NCBI RefSeq assembly: GCF_900456975.1
Contig: NZ_UGYM01000002.1
Coordinates: 3,596,001 to 3,660,000, forward strand
Source of the DNA: Shewanella baltica
GTDB lineage: Bacteria > Pseudomonadota > Gammaproteobacteria > Enterobacterales > Shewanellaceae
Length of the DNA stretch: 64,000 nucleotides
Direction of reading: 5' to 3'
This document shows, piece after piece, positions 8,505 through 18,027 of the stretch; position 1 is the stretch's first letter, and each line of letters opens with the position of its first letter. Both the position numbers and the translations under genes were made by a program. The notes beneath the pieces were generated by a model. That model was not told the DNA's origin. It ran no database searches and saw nothing but the letters and a program-made list of their open reading frames with translations.

Positions 8505-10409
8505 CTAAATTGTCTCATTCAAGGCGCTGGCATTGGCCTCTTCGGTTAACAATTGCAGACTGGCAAATTCACGATATAACGCATTGGATTGCATCAACTC
8601 TTGGTGGCGCCCGCAGGCAACAATCTCGCCCTTATCGAACACAAAAATCCTATCGGCATTGATCACCGTCGATAAGCGATGGGCAATAATTAAGGTGGTT
8701 TTACCCGCCATCAATACGTCCAACGCTTGCTTCACTTTCTGCTCGCTTACCGCATCTAAGGCGCTGGTCGCTTCATCGAGTAACAATATGGGTCTGTCGG
8801 CTAAAATCGCCCGCGCAATGGCGATCCGCTGTTTTTGCCCACCAGAAAGTCGCACGCCACGCTCGCCTAAATAGGTTTGATAACCGTCAGTAAATTCGCT
8901 AATAAACTCGTGGGCACGGGCCGCGATACAAGCATCTATCACTTCTTGCTCAGTCGCATCGACGCGGCCATAACGCACGTTTTCAAGTACGCTGGTCGCA
9001 AAAATCACAGAGTCCTGCGGCACCAGAGCAAACTGCGCCCGCAAATCCTGTGGCAGAAGCTTGGCAATATCAGTCCCTTCCAGTCGAATACTGCCAGTGC
9101 TAGGCACATAAAAGCGCTGCAATAACTGGAACAAGGTACTCTTACCCGCGCCACTTGGGCCGACTAAGGCGACCCGCTCACCCGCGGCAATAGCCATATT
9201 GAGCTGTTTTAGCACTAAGGCATCATGCTCTGGATAGGCAAAGTTGAGTCCTTCTATGACTAACTCTCCACTGACCTTGGCGGGTAAAACAATAGGATGA
9301 GTTGCAACGGGAATATCCACTGGCGTTTCAGCCAGTTCAATTAAACGCTCGGCGGCGCCAGAAGCCCGCTGAATTTCGCCGATTACTTCGCTAATGGTCG
9401 CCACAGCGCCTGCAACCATCACAGCGTAAAACATAAAGGCGGATAACTCACCGCCCGTCATCTTACCCGCCATCACATCGTGGGCACCGACCCAAGTCAC
9501 CATAGCAATCGCCGCGATACTTAAAAACATCACGGTTGAGATCAGCAAGGCACGGTAACGGATCCGCCCGCTTGCCGCAGACATCACATCTTCGACGCGG
9601 GTATTGAATAAGCTACGGTCTTTATCTTCATGACCATAGGCTTGTACCGTATGAATTTCATGAAGTGTTTCATCCACATAAGCGCCGAGATCGGCAACCC
9701 TGTCTTGGCTTTCTCGCGCCAGCGTACGCACTTTACGACCGAAAAAAATCACCGGTCCCAACACTAAAGGTACGGCCAACAACACCAGCAATGTCATCTT
9801 AACGCTGGTGATCCCCATCATCACCAAACCACCAAGTACCGTCACACTTGAGCGCAATGCCATAGATAAACTCGAGCCCACCACGGTTTGCAGCAAGGTA
9901 GAGTCGGCGGTAAAACGGGAGATCACTTCACCGGTGCGCACTTTAGCGTAAAAGGCGGGGGAAAGTTTAAGCAGTTGATTGTAAACAGTTAGACGAATAT
10001 CGGCACTGACCCGCTCGCCGAGCCAAGTCATTAAATAGAAGCGGCAAAACACCGCTGTGCCACTGACGGCGGTAATTCCGAGCACTAACAATATGATTTC
10101 ATTCAGCCGCTGCGCATTGTCGCGCACAAAGCCTTCATCAACCATTAAGCGCACACCTTGGCCCAATGATAGCCAAGCGAGTGACCCTATCATCAAGCAG
10201 ATAATCGCCGCAACGACTTTCAGTTTGTAGGGTTTAAGAAAACCCATAATCCAAGGCAATACGGATCTTTGCTGCGCTGAGGTTGGTTTAACCTTCGAAG
10301 CATCAGCGCTTGTTGTAGGCGTGACTGGAATTAACTTTTCGGGCAATTGCTCTGCGCCAGCATTAATGGGTTCGGAAGATTTAGCTAATTCGACGGTCGG
10401 CTCTGTCAC
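8505..10409 (-). CDS. MsbA-like ABC exporter, fused permease and ATPase
   Basis: The 634-residue half-transporter starts at a GTG preceded by AAGGA seven bases upstream. It has a hydrophilic N-terminal extension of about 50 residues and six predicted membrane helices (about 50-340). The C-terminal ATPase has Walker A GPSGAGKST (about 414-422), the signature RLSGGQKQR, Walker B ILLLDEATSALD and the H-loop LIIAHRL. It should work as a homodimer in the inner membrane exporting lipids or drugs. The family (MsbA/LmrA/HlyB type) is clear but the substrate is not. It lacks the kinase neighbour that usually marks the true lipid A flippase msbA, so a general multidrug role is more likely. Confidence 0.85.
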   Translation of the reverse strand: MTEPTVELAKSSEPINAGAEQLPEKLIPVTPTTSADASKVKPTSAQQRSVLPWIMGFLKPYKLKVVAAIICLMIGSLAWLSLGQGVRLMVDEGFVRDNAQRLNEIILLVLGITAVSGTAVFCRFYLMTWLGERVSADIRLTVYNQLLKLSPAFYAKVRTGEVISRFTADSTLLQTVVGSSLSMALRSSVTVLGGLVMMGITSVKMTLLVLLAVPLVLGPVIFFGRKVRTLARESQDRVADLGAYVDETLHEIHTVQAYGHEDKDRSLFNTRVEDVMSAASGRIRYRALLISTVMFLSIAAIAMVTWVGAHDVMAGKMTGGELSAFMFYAVMVAGAVATISEVIGEIQRASGAAERLIELAETPVDIPVATHPIVLPAKVSGELVIEGLNFAYPEHDALVLKQLNMAIAAGERVALVGPSGAGKSTLFQLLQRFYVPSTGSIRLEGTDIAKLLPQDLRAQFALVPQDSVIFATSVLENVRYGRVDATEQEVIDACIAARAHEFISEFTDGYQTYLGERGVRLSGGQKQRIAIARAILADRPILLLDEATSALDAVSEQKVKQALDVLMAGKTTLIIAHRLSTVINADRIFVFDKGEIVACGRHQELMQSNALYREFASLQLLTEEANASALNETI

Positions 10410-10581
10410 TGGGATATCCTTCGGGTAGGGAACGGCAATTCAAGCATAACATTCACCTGAACTGGGTATCTGCAAGCCGTTAACAGCGCAGCTTTGCTTA
10501 AAGCATATCAATTAGATGCTACCTGTTGCGGGTAAATTCAAGGGCAAAGCGTGGTTTTACTCAAAAGAAAAGCATAAAAGA

Positions 10582-10602
10582 AACCCGCAGCGAGTGCGGG
10601 TT
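10582..10602 (-). terminator. terminator of the hug operon
   Basis: The stem AACCCGCA (10582-10589) / TGCGGGTT (10595-10602) has a 5-base loop. On the minus strand it is followed by a T-rich run, so it ends leftward transcription from hugZ. Confidence 0.7.
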
Positions 10603-10629
10603 GGTTTTATTGCCATCGCTTAGCGCGAC

Positions 10630-11187
10630 TTAAGCGACTTGCTGGTTTTCCGGCGTTTTTGGCGTGCCATGGTGGCCATCACGCTTCCAATCCACATCTA
10701 ACAACTCTGCGCCGCTCAGGCTAAATGCTTGGCCAAAACCTTTCACATAAAGACCTTGATGGGGCGCGAGCTTGTATAAGTTAAAATCGGTTAATGCCGC
10801 AAGGTTATCGGACATTTCGCCAAAACGGGCCGATAACACACTAACGCCCTTAATAAAGGCGGGCGTATCACGGGGCACGGCCTCGGCAATCGCATCAAAG
10901 GTCAAACGCTTGCGGGCAAAAACCGATTTGGCCGCGGTTTCATCCTCAACTAGCATCACAGAGACCTTAGATGAGTGCTTTAAGTTATGACCATGACGGG
11001 CTAAGTCACTCACCAGAATATAAAAACCATCATCAGCCAGTGCGAAGGGGGCATAACTCGCATTAGGCTGGCCATCTGTACCTAGCGTGGCCAGTTGTAA
11101 GGTTTCCCTTTGCTGTTTGAAGGCTTCTATCTCAGGTAAAAGCTTGTCTCTTAAACGTTGTTCTTGTTCGGTCATTTCAGGCTTCAT
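10630..11187 (-). CDS. hugZ: haem utilisation protein HugZ/HutZ (pyridoxamine-oxidase-like fold)
   Basis: The 185-residue cytosolic protein has the split-barrel fold segment typical of the HugZ/HutZ family (TLQLATLGTDGQPNASYAPFA near the start). Members bind haem and, in several bacteria, degrade it to release iron. Its position directly after hugX and the hugA receptor supports the same role. The gap from hugX is 38 bases, so the genes are co-transcribed. The C-terminal haem-ligating histidine reported for the family would fall in the DGHHGTP segment. Confidence 0.88.
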   Translation of the reverse strand: MKPEMTEQEQRLRDKLLPEIEAFKQQRETLQLATLGTDGQPNASYAPFALADDGFYILVSDLARHGHNLKHSSKVSVMLVEDETAAKSVFARKRLTFDAIAEAVPRDTPAFIKGVSVLSARFGEMSDNLAALTDFNLYKLAPHQGLYVKGFGQAFSLSGAELLDVDWKRDGHHGTPKTPENQQVA

Positions 11188-11225
11188 TTGCTGTGTTCCT
11201 TAAATACTGTCGTTAATGCTGCAAT

Positions 11226-11807
11226 TCAGATATGTGATTGCACCGAGGCAAAGGCAGTCGCGAGTGCTTTAAATTGGCGAACTTGCTCAGGAAACAGCGC
11301 TCTTTGTTTATCACGACCTAAATATACTTTGAATACGACCTCCCCTTCGCTGCCGAAGAAGTTAATCGAATGGCTCTCGCTGCCTCTAAAAGGTCTGCTG
11401 ATCAAAGCGATGCCACGCATGGCATCTAATTTGAGATGCCCGTGCAAACCGTCGCCCTTGCTGTAGAGGTTGTAATAACCGTGGGCATATTTTCCCTCGG
11501 GAAAATCCCCTTTAAATTCAAATACACTGCCCGATAACATCACAATAGTGGTTAACTTTCCCCATTCGGGTAAGGCTTGCAGTAATGTATCGAGCTGAGT
11601 TAACGGGACAAACACCACTTGTTCGGGCGGCAGGGCGGCAACGACTTCGAGCTCGGCAATACCTAATTCACTGGCGAGCTGCGCTGGCATTAAATCAGCT
11701 TGTTGCTCAAATCGTTGTCGCAGTTGCGTTTGTTGCTCACTTAGCTGACGTTGCTCAGAGCCTAAATCTGGCGCGACATCGAGCTCGCTATCGAGTGTCA
11801 TCTTCAT
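11226..11807 (-). CDS. hugX: cytosolic haem carrier HugX/HutX
   Basis: From ATG 11807 the protein has 193 residues. GGAG lies eight bases upstream, while the longer frame to 11897 has no ribosome site. The C-terminal two thirds matches the HutX/ChuX/HugX family (LPPEQVVFVPL, HGYYNLYSKGDGLHGHLKLDAMRGIALISRPF, SHSINFFGSEGEVVFKVYLGRD). These proteins accept haem after import and pass it to the degrading enzyme, here HugZ. The N-terminal 45 residues are glutamine-rich and charged, longer than in Vibrio HutX. Confidence 0.85.
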   Translation of the reverse strand: MKMTLDSELDVAPDLGSEQRQLSEQQTQLRQRFEQQADLMPAQLASELGIAELEVVAALPPEQVVFVPLTQLDTLLQALPEWGKLTTIVMLSGSVFEFKGDFPEGKYAHGYYNLYSKGDGLHGHLKLDAMRGIALISRPFRGSESHSINFFGSEGEVVFKVYLGRDKQRALFPEQVRQFKALATAFASVQSHI

Positions 11808-11932
11808 TTTACTGTCTCCAGCGGTAGTGACTATTGAGTGGCTTGGCATTAAACGCTGGCTCCCGTTTACCGCTTGATCAGATTTAACACTCAGCATTTG
11901 CCGAAACGGAAGTCAGCACTTTAATGCAGGGC

Positions 11933-14023
11933 TTAGAACATATAGCGCGCCGATAACTTCATATTACGGCCCGGTTGATACAAGGTTTGCCACGCTTGTT
12001 GGTACTTCTCATCGCCGATGTTTTCGATGGCGAAATCCACTCTCACACCCGCCATCGCGCCCATAGTCGGCTCCCACGCGACATACACATCCCATAGGGT
12101 GTAATCGTCGTATTTCGCCACTTTGAAGCCATCAGGCGTATTCGACTGCGTCGCCACATAAGTGACGCGAGTGCCGAGCTTCATGTCGCCTTCCATAATG
12201 CCTTGGGATAAATCAACGTTAAATTTATTGGCGGGTATACCTTCAATATCGCCGCCATTTTTACGATCTTCACCATGGGTTTGGCCATAATTCATCGCTA
12301 AGCGAGTTTGGCCAATTCGGTAACGACCGCTAATTTCAAAGCCAGTTAAACGCGCATCTTCGACGTTATTCCATGAGGTCGTTTGCTCGAACCCAGGAAT
12401 ACCATGCCAAGGATTAGACACTTGCTGCACGATGAAATCGTCCACATCGTTACGGAAGATGTTGAACGTCAACGCTAATTCATCATCACCGGCTAACTCA
12501 CTGAAACGTAAGTCTGCTTTGATTTCTTTGTTGCGGGCTTTTTCAGACTTTAGATCCGGATTGGTCGCAAAGGTGTTGCATAGACCTTGGGGCAAAAATC
12601 CCGGAATAGGTGGAATGCAGTAATGGGTGCCGCTAGAATACATTTCCTCTACCGAAGGTGCGCGGAAGGCTTGATCGTAACGGGCACTTAAGGTCAACCA
12701 AGATTGAGTCTGCCAAACTAGCCCTAGTGATGGCGATAACTCATTATCATCGGAGGATAAATTGAGGTTATTACTGTCATTTTTAAAGCTATCATAACGC
12801 AGACCCGCATCCAGATTTAACGTCTGAGTCAGCTCAATATCTGCCCGCGTAAAAGCGCCCCATACTGTGGTTTCACCATCAATATTTCCCGGACGCTGGC
12901 CCACTTGACCCGAATCATCACGCGTCGTTTCTATGGTATCGCGAAAGCCATCAACGCCGTAGGTCAACAAAGTATTGCCCAAGCGCGAACTGTTATTGAG
13001 GTTAATGCCCACTGTACGATACTCAGTGCTGTCTAGCTGACCTTTAGTGATGCGGTCTTCATCGTAGTCGGTACTGTTCCAATACACTTGCATCTTAGTA
13101 TCCAGATACGGGTTATTGGCTGGATTGAAACTGTAATCTAAGGTGATATTTTGATCGTCTGTCTTGCGACGCACTAAAGGTATTGAATTACTGGCTGCCG
13201 CAGAAGGATTACTTGGCACTAATTCATTGATCTTATTGACTCTCGCAGATAACTCTAAACGTGATGCCTCATCGGCTTGCCAACCGAATTTAACTAAACC
13301 ACTGCTGCCATTAGATGAACTGTTGCTTAGGGTTTCGTCATTACCGGTTTTTATATTGTTTGAGTCGGTGTAAGAGCCGTTCAGTAACCAATCGATACTG
13401 TCTTGTTGACCATAAATCGCGCCACTGGTTTTAGTGCGCGAGCCATTGGTTTCATAACCTTGTTTGAAATAGCCACCAAAGGTTTCATTGGGCGCTAAGA
13501 AATCCTGCGCTGACTTAGTATTTTGCGCAACGACGCCACCCAGTGCGCCACTGCCCCACAAACTACTGGCTGGACCGCGCAGCACTTCAATGGATTTCAG
13601 CAACTCAGGGTCCATAAAGTAAGTTGCTCTGTGGCCAGAGCCGGTATTTTGTCTTGCTCCGTCAATAGTCTGCAGTACTCGACTGCCACTTAAACCACGG
13701 ATTTCAACCCCTTGAGATGAAGCTCTTGGGCCATTCGTTAGCGTAATATTCGCCTCGTTTTTAAGGGCATTGGCCACGGATGATGCTTGAGCAACCGCAA
13801 GTTGCTCTTCACCCACCACGGCTACGCTGCGGCTGGTTTCGGAGGCTTTCTCGCTGATGCGGGTTGCGCTCACTAACACTTCATCAAACTCTCTCGTAAC
13901 GAGTTTTTTATCCGTATCACCTTGCACAACAGGCTTAACATTTTCTTCTGCCGCTAACGTAAAACTTAGGGCCGTACTGCTCAGTGCTATCGCCATGGCG
14001 ATCACTAACGGCTTTTTCTTCAT
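11933..14023 (-). CDS. hugA: TonB-dependent haem receptor
   Basis: The 696-residue protein has a signal peptide (PLVIAMAIALSSTALSFTLA), a TonB box (DEVLVSATR, about 47-55), the plug domain and a barrel ending in Met-Phe. The haem-receptor signature is present: FRAP (about 453-456) and NPDL (about 488-491), with a conserved histidine between them in SSGTHY. Two cysteines in the same loop (CIPP ... LCNTF) may form a disulphide over the haem site. It leads the leftward hugA-hugX-hugZ operon. A Fur box sits in the divergent promoter region, so expression should rise under iron limitation. Confidence 0.93.
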   Translation of the reverse strand: MKKKPLVIAMAIALSSTALSFTLAAEENVKPVVQGDTDKKLVTREFDEVLVSATRISEKASETSRSVAVVGEEQLAVAQASSVANALKNEANITLTNGPRASSQGVEIRGLSGSRVLQTIDGARQNTGSGHRATYFMDPELLKSIEVLRGPASSLWGSGALGGVVAQNTKSAQDFLAPNETFGGYFKQGYETNGSRTKTSGAIYGQQDSIDWLLNGSYTDSNNIKTGNDETLSNSSSNGSSGLVKFGWQADEASRLELSARVNKINELVPSNPSAAASNSIPLVRRKTDDQNITLDYSFNPANNPYLDTKMQVYWNSTDYDEDRITKGQLDSTEYRTVGINLNNSSRLGNTLLTYGVDGFRDTIETTRDDSGQVGQRPGNIDGETTVWGAFTRADIELTQTLNLDAGLRYDSFKNDSNNLNLSSDDNELSPSLGLVWQTQSWLTLSARYDQAFRAPSVEEMYSSGTHYCIPPIPGFLPQGLCNTFATNPDLKSEKARNKEIKADLRFSELAGDDELALTFNIFRNDVDDFIVQQVSNPWHGIPGFEQTTSWNNVEDARLTGFEISGRYRIGQTRLAMNYGQTHGEDRKNGGDIEGIPANKFNVDLSQGIMEGDMKLGTRVTYVATQSNTPDGFKVAKYDDYTLWDVYVAWEPTMGAMAGVRVDFAIENIGDEKYQQAWQTLYQPGRNMKLSARYMF

Positions 14024-14386
14024 CTCTTCATCCTCAAGTGATAATCAGCTGTTCCCGTGCAATTCAATACTGAGCCCAGAGTCTCTTTCCAGACACCAAT
14101 CCTTTTGAGATTGAGTCTGTTACAGATGCTCCTTTCCAAATTAGGCTCTTTCAAACTTGAGCCACTTCCAGATCGAGCCCAAGGCAATCAGTACCCATAA
14201 AGTAGGATAAATTGTCGGTTTAGCTGTTTTTTTAAGCGCTCATTCGAGCTATTGCAGGCACTCTACCTGAGATAACAAAATAGATCAAATGCAAATCATT
14301 ATCATTTGCGATCTTGTTTATATTGAGATATCTTAATTAGCGAAGATAAATGAGCAGAAGTGCTTTATTAGGAAAAAGAGGTTGCT
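14024..14386. other. divergent promoter region, hugA / tonB
   Basis: This 363-base region separates leftward hugA from rightward tonB. It carries the Fur box at 14291-14309. The rest is AT-rich with no sign of a gene. The tonB ribosome site AAAGAGG lies just before GTG 14387. Confidence 0.6.
14291..14309. promoter_or_regulatory. Fur box
   Basis: GCAAATCATTATCATTTGC is a near-perfect 19-base palindrome with the ATCATTATCATT core of the Fur consensus. It sits about 80 bases before tonB and 270 before hugA, so it can repress the rightward operon directly and may serve hugA too. Confidence 0.8.
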
Positions 14387-15259
14387 GTGACACCGAAACG
14401 ATATCTTGCCTTTGGCGCGTTAACTGTTGCCATCCAAACGGGTGTTATCGCCTCGCAGCCTGCTATCACTATGCTGCAAAGCGCCCAAGCATCGAGTGCA
14501 AATCAAGCATCGAACGCTCCCAGCGCGAATCGTGTCACCCTCAATTTTTCTGCTGCGACGAGCACGACAAGCAGCAACGCCAGTGTCGAGCCCATAACGC
14601 AAGCAGAATCCAAGCTAGCAAGCGTAAACAGCACCGCGCGAAAAGTATCAACAGCGGAATCTGTCGATAAAACGGTTATCGAGGCTATTGAAAAAACCAA
14701 AGCGGATCAACGAATTGACAGCCAGTTAGTCAAAAAATCTTCAGCCGCAAAGCCCACGACTAAAAGTCATCCAGATGCAGATCCTTTAGTGACGAACGCT
14801 TTAGCACATAAGCGACCCGAACATGTTGAACAAGAATTAGAGCTAAAAACAGAGCCCAAAACAGCACATGAACTAACGAATTTAATCGCTAACGCAGCCG
14901 AACTAGATGCAAAAGCGACTCAAAATGTAGACAGTGCAGCCGCTGACAATGCCCCATTTAACGACAGCCTCCAAACCAACATAGTGGAATTAGCCAAACC
15001 GCTGTTTGCTACAGCGCCACCGCAACCGACTTATCCGCGAATAGCACGTAAGAAAGGATTCGAAGGAACTGCAACTATAGAAGTGATGTTTAACGAACTC
15101 GGCGAGCAGCTAGCACTGACGTTAGTCACAAGCTCAGGCTTCAGCCTGCTAGATCAAGCAGCAATCGCTGCGGTTGAAAACTGGCAATTTGCGGCGCCGA
15201 CGCCAAGGTTAGCGAGTCACTACAAGGTCAGAGTGCCTATTCGTTTCGCGCTTAACTAG
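14387..15259 (+). CDS. tonB: TonB energy transducer of the haem system
   Basis: The 290-residue protein starts at GTG with AGAGG six bases upstream. It has an N-terminal hydrophobic anchor (YLAFGALTVAIQTGVIA) and a C-terminal TonB domain (about 210-290: PQPTYPRIARKKGFEGTATIEVMF ... AAVENWQF ... VPIRFAL). The periplasmic middle, about 150 residues, is rich in Ala, Ser, Thr and Asn. It lacks the Pro-Lys/Pro-Glu repeats of classical TonB. It transmits proton-motive force from ExbB/ExbD to HugA. It is first in the tonB-exbB-exbD-hmuTUV run, under the Fur box. Confidence 0.88.
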   Translation: MTPKRYLAFGALTVAIQTGVIASQPAITMLQSAQASSANQASNAPSANRVTLNFSAATSTTSSNASVEPITQAESKLASVNSTARKVSTAESVDKTVIEAIEKTKADQRIDSQLVKKSSAAKPTTKSHPDADPLVTNALAHKRPEHVEQELELKTEPKTAHELTNLIANAAELDAKATQNVDSAAADNAPFNDSLQTNIVELAKPLFATAPPQPTYPRIARKKGFEGTATIEVMFNELGEQLALTLVTSSGFSLLDQAAIAAVENWQFAAPTPRLASHYKVRVPIRFALN

Positions 15260-15423
15260 CGGGCCTCAATCTTATCGCTGAAAAGCTAGCCATAGGAAAA
15301 CAGGCAACAGGAAAGCCTGCAGTACGAAAGATAAAGCGCTAAATAGTGAGCCATAGTAAAGCTCACTTTTTGATTCACTCACTGACGTATAAAACTGATT
15401 TTTCAATCGATTGGAGAGGCTTA

Positions 15424-16179
15424 ATGCCCATAACTGATTTTTCAACCCTACAGACTCAGCTTGGCGTACTGACTTGGCCCTTGTTGTTATGTGCATTTTT
15501 GGCCTTGATGATCTGCCTTGAACGTAGCGCCTTGTTTTTGCATCAAACTCTGCTGTCAATCTGGCCGAAAAAACAGGCTTGGGTAATGTCATTGCGTCAA
15601 TCAAGCTCGATGGCGACCACTGAAAACGTCAGCGCGCTGCTAGCGCAAACCAGCGCACAGCAAGATTTACTCGCCCGTGGCGCGACCTTGTTACTCAAAC
15701 AAGTCCACCAGCCCAAAGTGCTAAGGGAAGAATTACTCAGTCTGTGGCTCAACAAACAGCAACGCGACTTGCAAGCCGGGCTTAAGGTTCTACAAGTGAT
15801 TGGCATTATCAGCCCATTACTCGGCCTACTTGGCACCGTACTAGGCCTCATCGATATGTTTGCCCAGCTTGGGCAATCACAAGGCCCAGTTACCCCAGCG
15901 CAACTCAGCGCTGGACTCGGCCTTGCGATGAACACCACAGCTGCCGGACTTATTATCGCCGTGCCCGCCATTACCGCCGCCCATCTATTTGGCATTTGGG
16001 CTCAAGGACAATGTCTGCGCGCAGGGCACGTGCTCAATCAACTCAATCTGTGGTTAGCGGGTATCGAAGATATTTCAATCGATAACAATCAATACCAAGC
16101 ATTCAACCAAGTCAGCAACAGCAGCACTGAGCAAAAATCGGCATTCAACTCTCATTCCCAGATTGAGCCACAGACATGA
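15424..16179 (+). CDS. exbB: ExbB proton channel subunit
   Basis: The 251-residue protein starts at ATG 15424, with GGAGAGG four bases upstream; the longer frame from 15346 has no such site. It has three predicted membrane helices and the MotA/TolQ/ExbB signature region (LLGLLGTVLGLIDMFAQLG ... LGLAMNTTAAGLIIAVPAI). With ExbD it forms the inner-membrane motor for TonB. Its stop overlaps the exbD start by 4 bases (ATGA). Confidence 0.92.
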   Translation: MPITDFSTLQTQLGVLTWPLLLCAFLALMICLERSALFLHQTLLSIWPKKQAWVMSLRQSSSMATTENVSALLAQTSAQQDLLARGATLLLKQVHQPKVLREELLSLWLNKQQRDLQAGLKVLQVIGIISPLLGLLGTVLGLIDMFAQLGQSQGPVTPAQLSAGLGLAMNTTAAGLIIAVPAITAAHLFGIWAQGQCLRAGHVLNQLNLWLAGIEDISIDNNQYQAFNQVSNSSTEQKSAFNSHSQIEPQT

Positions 16180-16613
16180 TAAGTGCAGATGCATCACCGC
16201 GCTCGCAGGCAGGCATTGCTTCGCCTGAGCAACTTCCGAGCCTAGATTTAACCGCGTTAATCGACATTATTTTTATCGTGTTGGTATTTCTACTGCTGAC
16301 GGCAAACACCCAACTACTCAGCTTGCCGGTAGATGTGCCGCAAAGCCCAAGTTCGGCCATCACAGCAATCGACAACAAGCCAACGATTGCCATCAATATC
16401 ATGGCGACAGCGCCTTATTGGGCAATCGATAGTGAGACATTTGATGATTTAGCGACTTTTACCGCCGCGTTTACCGCACATTTTAACACTATGCCAGAGG
16501 CGACCGTCATTATTGCCGCCGATAAGGCCGCGCCCGTGGAGCCCTTGATGCAACTGCTCGCGCTGTTGCAGACGCAGTCCATCAGCCAGACTCAAATATT
16601 GATGGAGCATTAG
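16176..16613 (+). CDS. exbD: ExbD/TolR biopolymer transport protein
   Basis: The 145-residue protein has one N-terminal membrane helix (LIDIIFIVLVFLLLTAN) containing the essential aspartate at its start (LTALID), followed by a periplasmic domain. Translation is coupled to exbB by the ATGA overlap. It completes the TonB motor of the haem operon. Confidence 0.92.
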   Translation: MISADASPRSQAGIASPEQLPSLDLTALIDIIFIVLVFLLLTANTQLLSLPVDVPQSPSSAITAIDNKPTIAINIMATAPYWAIDSETFDDLATFTAAFTAHFNTMPEATVIIAADKAAPVEPLMQLLALLQTQSISQTQILMEH

Positions 16614-16875
16614 CGCGTTGCCAAGCCCGCTATCTGCCCCCAAAAGCCAAATGAGCAAGCTAGATAATGAGCCAGAGACACAGCTAGTACAGCCTCTCTA
16701 GCTAAAGACCAAAACCAACACGAAAAGATGCAGGCAGTAAACCACGACTGTTAACTTACTGATTTTAATCTACTGAACTTAACGTATTGATTTTTAAAGC
16801 AACTACTTTAAAAGTCTGATGATTAGAAACAGTATCTAAGCCTGTGGCGAACAAGTTTGTATTAGGAGTTCAACC

Positions 16876-17865
16876 ATGTTGTTTCAAGCAACTAAAATGT
16901 CATTAAAAATAGATACTAGCGCCCTTGGCCATCCGCATAAGCCTAAGTGCGCATTTAATCCGTTAAGCCGATTTAAGCCATTAAGCAAAGTGGTATTTAT
17001 CGCCTCAGCATTTGCAGCTTTGCTATCGTCCAGCGTCTTTAGTGCTGAATCTGAACATGAGATAAGACTCGTGAGTGCGGGCACGGGCGTCACTGAGCTC
17101 GTGCTCGCCCTCGATGCGGGTAATGAGCTGGTTGCCATAGATTCCACCAGCTATGTACCTGACGGTTTAAGCCATGTGGCTAAGCTTGGCTATCACAGAA
17201 TGCTCTCCGCCGAAGGCATTATTGCGCTCTCGCCAACACTCGTTGTCGGCTCGGATGTCATGGGGCCTGAGACCACGCTCAGTGTATTAAAACAAGCCAA
17301 TATCCAAGTTGTGCAGTTACCCGCAACGAACGATGAGCCGCAGCTAATGAGCAATGTGGATACCTTAGGTCAATTACTCAATCGCCCAGATAACGCCATT
17401 AAGTTAAAGCAGGACTTACATCAACAACTGCAAAGCTTGGCGGATAAAAAACAGCAAATAAGCGATGCTGGCGCTCAGCCAAAAATCCTCTTTATGCTGC
17501 TACAAGAAGGCCGTGGCGCACGGGTCGGCGGTAAAGGCACTGCCGCTGATACCATTATCGCGCTATCAGGCGCACAGAATATCGCCGAGTTTGATGGCTA
17601 CAAAAGTATGTCTCAGGAAGGGATTTTGTCCTTGCAGCCCGACATTATCTTGCTGTCGAAGCGCAGCGATAAACCCGCCGAGCAAACCAACGCACAAATT
17701 GCCCAAGAACTGATGAAAGAGATGCCACTACTCGCTCATACTCCTGCGGGTAAAAATGGCCATATACAAACACTCGCGCCGCAAGCCCTTCTCGGCGGTT
17801 TAGGCATCAGCGCCATTAGCGCAGCCGATACGCTTGCTAGCACGTTGCTCAAACAAAATCGGTAA
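16876..17865 (+). CDS. hmuT: periplasmic haem-binding protein of the ABC importer
   Basis: The 329-residue protein follows a TAGGAG site. The mature part is a class III periplasmic binding protein with the haem-ABC features RLVSAGTGVTELVLALDAG, LGYHRMLSAEGI, and a tyrosine at the haem-ligand position (GYHR). The signal peptide is preceded by an unusually long 36-residue basic n-region, so the true start may be one of the inner Met codons. It passes haem to HmuU/HmuV. The 262 bases upstream to exbD hold no gene. Confidence 0.88.
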   Translation: MLFQATKMSLKIDTSALGHPHKPKCAFNPLSRFKPLSKVVFIASAFAALLSSSVFSAESEHEIRLVSAGTGVTELVLALDAGNELVAIDSTSYVPDGLSHVAKLGYHRMLSAEGIIALSPTLVVGSDVMGPETTLSVLKQANIQVVQLPATNDEPQLMSNVDTLGQLLNRPDNAIKLKQDLHQQLQSLADKKQQISDAGAQPKILFMLLQEGRGARVGGKGTAADTIIALSGAQNIAEFDGYKSMSQEGILSLQPDIILLSKRSDKPAEQTNAQIAQELMKEMPLLAHTPAGKNGHIQTLAPQALLGGLGISAISAADTLASTLLKQNR

Positions 17866-18027
17866 CCTGCATAGTAACGAATACCGTCACTACTCAGGGG
17901 GCTCATGTTGATTATATGAGTCACTTATTTGAATGGCTTGTATGAGCCACTAATCGGACTCGCAGATTAGCGCCACTGACTCACACACCAGATTAGTCAC
18001 CTGATAAAAATAGAAAGGATAGTTGAG

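Noticed and set aside
8533..9125. Rightward frames opposite the ABC exporter
   Set aside because: They are antisense shadows of a strongly supported gene with all ABC motifs in place.
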